The notes beneath the pieces are model-generated. The model ran no database searches. It saw only the letters and a program-made list of their open reading frames with translations, and was not told the origin of the DNA. A stretch of 64,000 nt of DNA from Piscicola geometra. Its lineage: Eukaryota > Annelida > Clitellata > Hirudinida > Piscicolidae. Shown here one piece after another: positions 57,893 through 64,000 of this stretch. The position numbers and the translations under genes are program-made. Every line of letters begins with the position of its first letter. The stretch's first letter is position 1. The stretch covers positions 2,529,772 to 2,593,771 of the forward strand of contig OX030959.1 in assembly GCA_943735955.1 (NCBI GenBank), given 5' to 3'.

Positions 57893-60045
57893 GGTTACAA
57901 GAAAAGCCTTTGTCGTTCTTAGCCAGAACAGTGTTGTGGCTGTTGTTGATGTTGTGGTAGTTGTAGTTATTGTTGTGGTTATTGTTGTAGTTATTGTTGT
58001 GGTTATTGATGGAGGAGAGGGAGGAGGAGGATGAAGTGACGCATTCATTGGTTGACCTTGAGACACTTCTCACCTTGTCTGCCCACGTCTTGCTGCCGTT
58101 GTCACTGCTGACGCTGCTCGCATTGCTGATACTATTACTAATACTAACACAAGTACCCTTAACTACCTTGCTAACATTGCTAGTGCTAACGCTCGTAACC
58201 ATGGTAACATGGTTGTTAGCATCGTTATTGCCTTTACAACTAACGCCATTGGTGTTGTTCTCATTGGTTTTACCGTTATTTTCGGCTTCTCCTCTGTCAC
58301 TCGTGCACTCATTGGCGACGATTTCAGTTGTCTTTTCGCTCACTTGCTGAATGATGCTGTTGTTGTTGTTGTTGCCGTCTTGAGCGGTGATTGTGAGGGC
58401 AGGGACGCTAGACTCGTTCTTTTGGTTTTCACCGAGAGTAGCGATGGTTTTTTGTGCGGTGCTGGGAGTTTCTTCCTTACCTTCCGTTGTTTCAGCATTT
58501 ACTCGACCACCACCATCATCTCCACAACTTATCTTCCCATCACCAGCATCACAATTCACTACTCCATCATCCTTTCCACCCCCACAAGCTTCTCCATCTC
58601 CCTCACCACTCACTCTACCCTCCCCACCCATCCCACAACAACTTTTTTCTTCTTCTTCTTCACCAACACTACCAACCACCAAACCTCCTCCCACTATCAC
58701 ATCCCTTTCCTCCGCAACCGAGGCATCTTTTCGGGGACTGCACTGGTCGGAATAGGTCAAACACCTAGACGAAGTGTGATTGGTCGGCTGTTGGGCGGAC
58801 TCTGGCCTATAAGGACGCACCATTGGCTTGCTGGGTGACCTCTTTCTGACCTCCCAGGCCAGATTCTTGCGTCTGTGAGTCGATTGTGTGGTGGAAAGAT
58901 GTTTTTATGGCTGTGTAATTTCATGCTTCTGATCATTATCATCACGACCACCCCCTCATCATTATCATAATCATCACCACCCCTTAATCACACAAACCAT
59001 CATCATCATCATCACCACCTGGATGAGTCATTGGCCTCTTCGTACGTCTTCATCACATCCATGCACTCGATCAGACTTGAGAAGTCCTTCTTGTACTGCT
59101 CCAGCATCATCATCACCTCCTGCATGGTGGTGGTGGTGGTGGTGATAGTAGTAGTTTCGGTTGTACATGGATGCTACATTAGTTATATTCAGAGTGCTAT
59201 TTTAAATGACCAACCCGATTTATGGATGGATGTACAGATGAATGAATGGATGAATGGACGAATGGACGGACGTATGAATGGATGGATGAATAGATGGACG
59301 AATGAATGGATGGATGAGTGCTCACCTTGCACTCGATAATACTCTCGTCTGCCTCACACGTCATGTAGATCTCGTCGACGGCTCTCCGGAGGTTCTCAAA
59401 GAGGTACGCCCAATACCTCGCCCTGATGTCCCTGCGGTTTACATGCTGATGTTGTTGTTGTTGGGGTTGTTGAGGTGGTTGCTGAAGTGGTTGTTGTTGT
59501 TGTGGTTGTTGAGGTGGTTGCTGTTGTTGGTTGCATTGTTCTGACGACTGGTGGCTTTGAGTGATTTTTTTGGAGTTGCATAAAGAGTTGTGAATGGATT
59601 GTCGTTGACTGCTTGCGTAATGAAGGTTTGCATTGTTTAGTTGGTTGTTGCCTTGAGGCTCTGGCCGATTGAGGCTCGGTGACTCCTTCATGGATGGTGT
59701 CTTGCTTGAATGAGATTGAATTGTCTGTCTGGGAGATTTGAGAGGATTAGTGGGTCTGGGAGAAGTGGCTTGAGGGGCAATCTTGCTAGGTGATGAGATT
59801 AGATGCTGAAGAGTGATCCTCTTAACTGGAGAAGCTGGTGATCTTGGAGCCAATTGCTGAGTCAATGTTTTACTTTTTTCTAACGAAAAAAAAATCTTTA
59901 TTTATTAAAAAATATTTTCGTGATTTAGCAAAGGTATATAAATTTCATAAGCTGACTCACCTGATTCCAAAGGGACATTCCAAGTAACCAGGTTTCTGGC
60001 ACTACGACCTTCTTCAAGAACTATCTTTTTAATTTTGTCAACATT
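48038..60045 (-). CDS. SCAPER: SCAPER, S-phase cyclin A-associated protein in the ER
   Basis: An ER-associated, cyclin A-binding protein linked to cell-cycle control and cilia. Exons: 60045-59961, 59879-59326, 59119-59019, 58872-56705, 56485-56379, 56147-55646, 55402-55285, 54964-54853, 54319-54179, 53862-53761, 53635-53582, 53412-53188, 53003-52919, 52563-52490, 52279-52178, 51648-51518, 50707-50648, 50488-50353, 50240-50062, 49989-49818, 49735-49506, 49407-49261, 49171-48784, 48610-48259, 48129-48038. All phases agree: 2138 residues, against about 1400 in human. Seen: IVLEEGRSARNL, RARYWAYLFENLRRAVDEIY, HEKLSSPSRKR, a long Glu/Arg coiled coil (about 1210-1450), a C2H2 finger split over two exons (CTAC, then HLRGKTH) and conserved C-terminal helices (SLPFEYFSSIRL). 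The extra length is mainly one low-complexity exon. The first exon, with the start Met, was not found. Confidence 0.95.
50705..50935. repeat. GGAGTTGTAAA minisatellite in a SCAPER intron
   Basis: About twenty 11-bp units, alternating GGAGTTGTAAA and GGAGGTTTAAA, lie next to the short exon at 50648-50707. Confidence 0.9.
51098..51472. repeat. C-tract minisatellite in a SCAPER intron
   Basis: Seven to eight units of about 45-60 bp, each with a run of 7-14 C, CACTCACCCGACCACC and CACACAACAACCATAA. The C-run length differs from unit to unit. Confidence 0.9.
51928..52172. repeat. ACAGACAGACAAGCAG array in a SCAPER intron
   Basis: Tetranucleotide CAGA/CAAG/CAGG units run up to the donor of the exon at 52178-52279. 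All six frames are partly open, which gives spurious Cys/Leu-rich frames. Confidence 0.9.
52616..52798. repeat. 24-bp ATGATGATGATAGTTATC array in a SCAPER intron
   Basis: Seven near-perfect units of the form ATGATGATGATAGTTAYC. Not coding. Confidence 0.9.
52810..52890 (+). mobile_element. LINE 3' tail, second copy
   Basis: GCGTGCCGGGTGCTATGTAA, then an A-rich stretch and an ATT microsatellite, closely match the end of the CR1/L2-like fragment at 15828-15870. This is probably a severely 5'-truncated insertion of the same family in a SCAPER intron. Confidence 0.55.
54008..54178. repeat. AAGCCACAAGGCAC array in a SCAPER intron
   Basis: Units of 7 bp (CACAAGC or CACAAGG) repeat about 24 times, ending directly at the donor after 54179. 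Confidence 0.9.
54478..54850. repeat. CTCCCTCCCACC minisatellite in a SCAPER intron
   Basis: About thirty 12-bp units alternate CTCTCCCTCCCA and CTCTCCATCCCA. Strongly pyrimidine on the plus strand. It abuts the donor after 54853. Confidence 0.9.
55425..55575. repeat. GGTGATGATGGGTGAT array in a SCAPER intron
   Basis: Imperfect GGT/GAT triplet units fill much of the intron before the exon ending at 55646. Confidence 0.85.
56905..57035 (-). repeat. in-frame Gly/Ser-coding repeat in SCAPER
   Basis: Within the large SCAPER exon, a 9-bp CCACTACCA-type repeat encodes runs of Ser-Gly-Gly on the minus strand. It lies in the coding frame and so changes protein length rather than splicing. Confidence 0.8.
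59221..59318. repeat. GGATGAATGGAC array in a SCAPER intron
   Basis: Tetranucleotide GGAT/GAAT/GGAC units next to the donor after 59326. Confidence 0.85.
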
Positions 60046-62015
60046 CTGTTAATTGTTGTATGATTTAAGAAAAAATTAAGATATTTTTTAAGTTCTGAAA
60101 TAAATTAATGAGAAATACATTTTTTAAGCATTTTGTGCCTTCAAAAATTTCAGGGTAGATTATGTAAGTACTTTGTGCTTGGAATTCTTTGAGTTTTCTA
60201 TTTTTATTTCCCTTTTAGACTCGTCTGTAAGACTTAAAGTTGAACTAGAAGAACATCTAATTGACAACTTTGAAATAGTTTTTTTATTTTTACATGCACT
60301 CATTTAAAAGTGTCATTCCATCATCTTACAAAGAACATAACGTTTACGAAAGCAAAAGGAAAGAAATATTCCAAATAATAAAGAATGTCGAGTTTTTTTG
60401 CAAAAATTTATAAACGATAAAATTTATCATAAATTATAGTAATAATTATTATGTTTTGAACAAGACAATGAATAACATTAAAAGTTTAAGATATCTTTTT
60501 AAAAAATTATTAATATTGATAAAAAATGAAAACTTAATTTTTTTTGGGTGCGTTTAATTCAGAATTTTCTCAAAAAAAGTTCTAGCTGAAAACAGACTTC
60601 ACTAGCGTAATTTTATTATTCGTTCTGGTATCCATAGGCGCCCACAATTATTTTCTGGGAGGGAAGACACGAAAACGGCTGCATATCTTAAGACTCTTAA
60701 TCCTATAATAATTATAGTATAATCCTACAAGAAGAATGTAGGATTATACCTCTATAACCAGATCATATTGTTTTATTTGCCTTTAGCATTTTCATAAATA
60801 AATCTGTCAAAAATATAGAGAGTTTTACGGTTTAACACTATAAAAACAAATAAATTCTGAATATCTGTATTAAAATTAAACATGAACAGTTAAAAATTTA
60901 ATATCAACGACGGATTGCACCGGATGAATTTTAATAAATCAATTTTTTAAATAAAAACAAAAGATACTTTAAAAATGCAGTTGAATGAATGAACAATAAA
61001 ACGAGTAAAAACATAAACGAACAAATCAATGAATAAATGAACGAACGAATAAACAAACAATTGAAAGATTTAATCAATCAAATAATAAATTGATGAAAAA
61101 CTAATGAATTTATGAGTGAGTCGTTTTAAACGTTTTAGAATAAAAAAACAATATTTTTTTTTTTATACAAAAATTTAAGTTCTCTGCGGGCTCTGCCAAA
61201 TTCGTCTACCACTTTTTTCATGAATTCTGCTTTGTTGGCTCGGTATCATCTCTAGATAAATCCTACCTCCATTTAAGATAGACTGATTTTGAAATATTGC
61301 TCCAAGTTTATTTGAGCTTTGTATTCATCTTGAAGATTATACTTCAAAAAGCTATCCACAAAACCTTTGATTCGATTATTAAGAAATCGATTTTTGGATT
61401 TTTCGATAACTCATGTTTTGACTCACTTTTGGACCCAACCACTTAGTGATGTAACGAGCTGACGCGATGAAAGCACGGGCAGCAGCAGTTCATAATGGTT
61501 ATTTATAAAATGGAAAGTTTTAATGTGGTTAATATATATATTTAAATATTCATTATCCTAAAAGATTTTTTTCGTGTAATAGAAAATTTGTTTAAAATCA
61601 CGGAAGAGAAAAATACGTCATGCTTATTACCTTCATCATCATTATCACTATCATCATCATCATCATAAACATCGCCATCATCAGTAATTGCTTCAACTAC
61701 ATCAAAATTCATTAGGTTATCGGAAAAAGCGTTTCACAGAACTTTATGAAAAGACAGCATTGTGTGCAGCTTCGTGCTGACACTTCTCTTTCTAAAGAGG
61801 TCAACGCAGGGCTGTCATGAATTCAAGCTGCTGTTGGGACATACGAAAGCTATAACGAAATAGCTTTTTGAAAGACTCGGTATTGAACTGGCACAAGATT
61901 TGATATCTGCGTCACAAGCATGGGTTGCGATCCTGGGGGGTCCTGGGGTCCAGACTCCTTCATTTAGAAAAAAATGTAAAAGAGGAAAAATATTATATAA
62001 TTTTTTGGGACCTAT
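60046..62015. other. region upstream of the first visible SCAPER exon
   Basis: AT-rich, with no recognisable gene. It should contain the missing SCAPER first exon, intron and promoter, unless these lie further right. A 13-bp inverted repeat (GTATAATCCTACA and its complement, 7-base loop) lies at 60718-60750. Confidence 0.4.
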
Positions 62016-62021
62016 TTTACA

Positions 62022-62280
62022 TTTCCGCCACAAACAAAGGTTTACGTTGAACTCGGTAATTGTAAACATAAACGACAATAGCTGATGGCACTTTTTATTT
62101 ATTTGTTAGATTTAGCTTATGTTTGGTCTCTAACAATTACAAAAAGCGGCAATTTTATATTAAAATTTCGGCAAACTATTTTGAAATTACGCCTGCAAAA
62201 TAAATAATAAGTGCTGTCAGCTGTTGTTGTTTATGTTTATAATTACCGAGTTCAACGTAAACCTTTGTTTGTGGCGGAAT
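62022..62280. mobile_element. palindromic interspersed element
   Basis: The arms 62022-62102 and 62199-62280 are near-perfect reverse complements; the outer 63 bp, starting TTTCCGCCACAAACAAAGG, are almost identical. They enclose a centre of about 96 bp. It has no coding capacity and looks like a miniature inverted-repeat or foldback element. The true outer ends and any target duplication are unclear. Confidence 0.6.
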
Positions 62281-63052
62281 TATAAAACAGATCCATTTTT
62301 TTTCTTCTTTGAAGTGAAAAATAATCAATTTTTTAAAACTTATTGTTTATGGTTTGCTATCAATAACTGATAAACAAACTGTAAAAGTAAATAATAAAAA
62401 ATGTAATATTAAATGAAAGAAGAAAAAAATAACTGAAACTTTAATAATAATAATAACTGTAATAGTAGTAGTTGAAATAGTAGTAGCTTTAATAATAGTA
62501 GCTGTAATAATAGTAGCTTTAATAATAGTAGCTGAAACAAATCGAATAAGATATTAGAGAATGAGAATTAGAGAATGAGAAAGTATATGTACATGCAGTG
62601 AATCTTTAAAAAGGGGGATAACCAATACAATACAATACAACGACGAGTATTATTAACGTGGCGTAAACCCGGACGGGCTTCGAAACCACTTGGTTATGGA
62701 AAATTTGATAATAATATTAATGATAGATGAATAAATGAAAAGTATAGGAAAAGTAAGTTATTGAAATTTAACAATAAAATCATTTATATATATATATCTA
62801 CATACATATACACATATATAAACACACATATATATTTTTTTATAGATTTATTTTTTTTAAATAGACAAAATATTTTTTTTAAAGATTGAAAGTGAAATGA
62901 TAATAACAATAAATTTAAGAAAATTTAAGAAAATATTTTACAATTATTATTGACCATTAGTATAAATATAAAAAAGAATGAAATTGGGAAGCAAGCAAAT
63001 AACCAATGAAATAAACAAAAATTCAAACAGCTTTTTGATTAAACTGTCTGTC
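62281..63052. other. intergenic stretch with AT and TAG/AAT repeats
   Basis: TAATAGTAGCTG-type units lie at about 62440-62535 and a TA/CATATA run lies at about 62788-62835. A short segment at about 62620-62655 is an inverted match to one at 32.5 kb. No gene is seen. Confidence 0.5.
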
Positions 63053-63055
63053 TTT

Positions 63056-63061
63056 TTTATT
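63056..63061 (-). terminator. polyadenylation signal of the transferase gene
   Basis: On the minus strand AATAAA occurs 3 bases after the stop, and a second one overlaps the stop itself (63060-63065). This would give an unusually short 3' untranslated region. Confidence 0.4.
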
Positions 63062-63063
63062 TA

Positions 63064-63935
63064 TTAAAACTGTCTATATGCTTTTGTAACAAAGCCTTCA
63101 ATATCTTTGTTGAACTCATCCGAGACTTTCTTATCGTCAAATGCCACTTTAACTGCCATTAACGACGAAAAATGAATCACCCTCTTCTCATTCTTGCCCA
63201 GTTTCTCGAGCAAAAGCTTTTCTTGGACAATATCACTTGATGAAAAGTCTAAAACTTCTGTATTTGTTGTGTAATTTGGTACGAGTTGTGACAGGAAGCC
63301 ATTCTTGCTTGTTTTTATAGTGAATGTCTGCGGCACTTGCGAAGAATTTGTGGAATAGCGGCTTCTGTAGAATGGTTCGAACACTTTAATGTCTTCTGGA
63401 ATGAGATGGTGTAGGAAAAAACTGCTTTCTCTGTATTCTCCTGCGAAGAATTTATCCAAGTGTCTGATGGAAAGGTGGTTGAGAAGAGAGCATTCATATG
63501 GCGCTTCAGGCTTTCCACATTGGAATCTGAAAATTAAAAAAACATCATCTAACAAGTTCATATATTTTTCATTAAATTGATCATCAAGCCAATGATTCCT
63601 GAAACCTTGGCAGAACGAGTGTGCGCTTGAGCATCCGAGAGAGAGCAAAGGCAGTTTTGAGATCCTCAATCGCATTCTTTTGGGCTTCTGAGATGTTTGA
63701 CGAGATGGGGATGAGTGGATTTTGGTAGCTAAAATACTTTTTAGTCGGGTGGGAGTAATAGCCATCTTCATCGACAAACCACATCAAGGCTTCTTTGAAA
63801 CGGTACACCTTAGCCTCCTTGCTCACTATCCAGTTATTATGCACCACTAAGCAATCCGGACATAAATTAGAATTCGGGTCGGAAGGTGGGAAATTACGGT
63901 CGACAGTCTCGAAATATGTCACCCCACATAAGTAC
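63064..63935 (-). CDS. nucleotide-diphospho-sugar transferase family protein, 3' part
   Basis: Two exons are visible (63935-63606 and 63526-63064) and the junction keeps phase. The 5' part lies beyond the window, and an acceptor AG precedes 63935. The 264 residues seen include VVHNNWIVSKEAKVYRFKEA, LMWFVDEDGYYSHPTKKY, LKTAFALSRMLKRTLVLPRF and, in the last exon, ECSLLNHLSIRHLDKFF and EYRESSFFLHH. These resemble the C-terminal half of metazoan proteins with a nucleotide-diphospho-sugar transferase domain (glycosyltransferase family 77-like, Pfam PF03407 group). These are expected to be Golgi type II enzymes. The DxD motif and any signal anchor would be in the missing part. The family call rests on motif memory only. 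Confidence 0.7.
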
Positions 63936-64000
63936 CTGTAAAAAATATGGCTAATTCAAGTCAGATAATCAATTAGTATTATTAATTTTAAATTCTTTAC

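Noticed and set aside
61815..62085. Open frames of 87 and 61 codons overlapping the 62-kb palindrome
   Set aside because: They lie across repeat sequence on opposite strands, with no family signal or splice context.

Overview
This is a eukaryotic nuclear window, almost certainly from an invertebrate animal. The genes have many short exons with GT..AG introns, and their products are animal families: SEPTIN7, ACSL, mitochondrial uL24m, a CNC-bZIP factor, a two-pore K+ channel and SCAPER. The very high density of simple repeats and minisatellites, and the Asn/Ser-rich low-complexity exons, would suit a lophotrochozoan such as a leech or other annelid. That taxonomic placement is inference.

Layout: 1-2.2 kb is non-coding with a 23-bp array. 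At 2.2-3.9 kb (+) there is an open Ser/Asn-rich reading frame of unknown function. At 6.9-11.8 kb (-) is a complete 12-exon septin. At 12.3-20.7 kb (+) is a 23-exon long-chain acyl-CoA synthetase relative whose reading frame is intact but whose ATP-binding loop and C-terminal catalytic lysine are missing. At 21.0-22.3 kb (-) is MRPL24 in 5 exons. At 23.9-28.8 kb (-) is an NFE2L1/cap'n'collar factor in 9 exons. At 28.8-40.5 kb there is no convincing gene, but there is a TG tract of about 435 bp and a large foldback structure. At 40.5-46.8 kb (+) is a K2P channel in 6 exons. At 48.0-60.0 kb (-) is SCAPER, with 25 exons visible and the first exon not found. At 63.1-63.9 kb (-) is the 3' end of a nucleotide-diphospho-sugar transferase family gene that runs off the window.

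All exon junctions given were checked by eye for reading phase. Septin, ACSL-like, MRPL24, NFE2L1 and K2P each give a length divisible by three and one continuous protein (461, 714, 238, 854 and 633 residues). The genes have no common pathway; they are neighbours. Septin and the ACSL-like gene are divergent with 448 bp between start codons. The ACSL-like gene and MRPL24 converge, as do K2P and SCAPER.

Mobile DNA: two hAT-type miniature elements with perfect 8-bp target duplications, a degraded CR1/L2-like LINE 3' end, a palindromic element at 62 kb, and the foldback structure at 36.7-38.3 kb. No defence system, gene cluster or other novel multi-gene system was found. The strongest candidates for something undescribed are the apparent ACSL pseudoenzyme and the foldback element.
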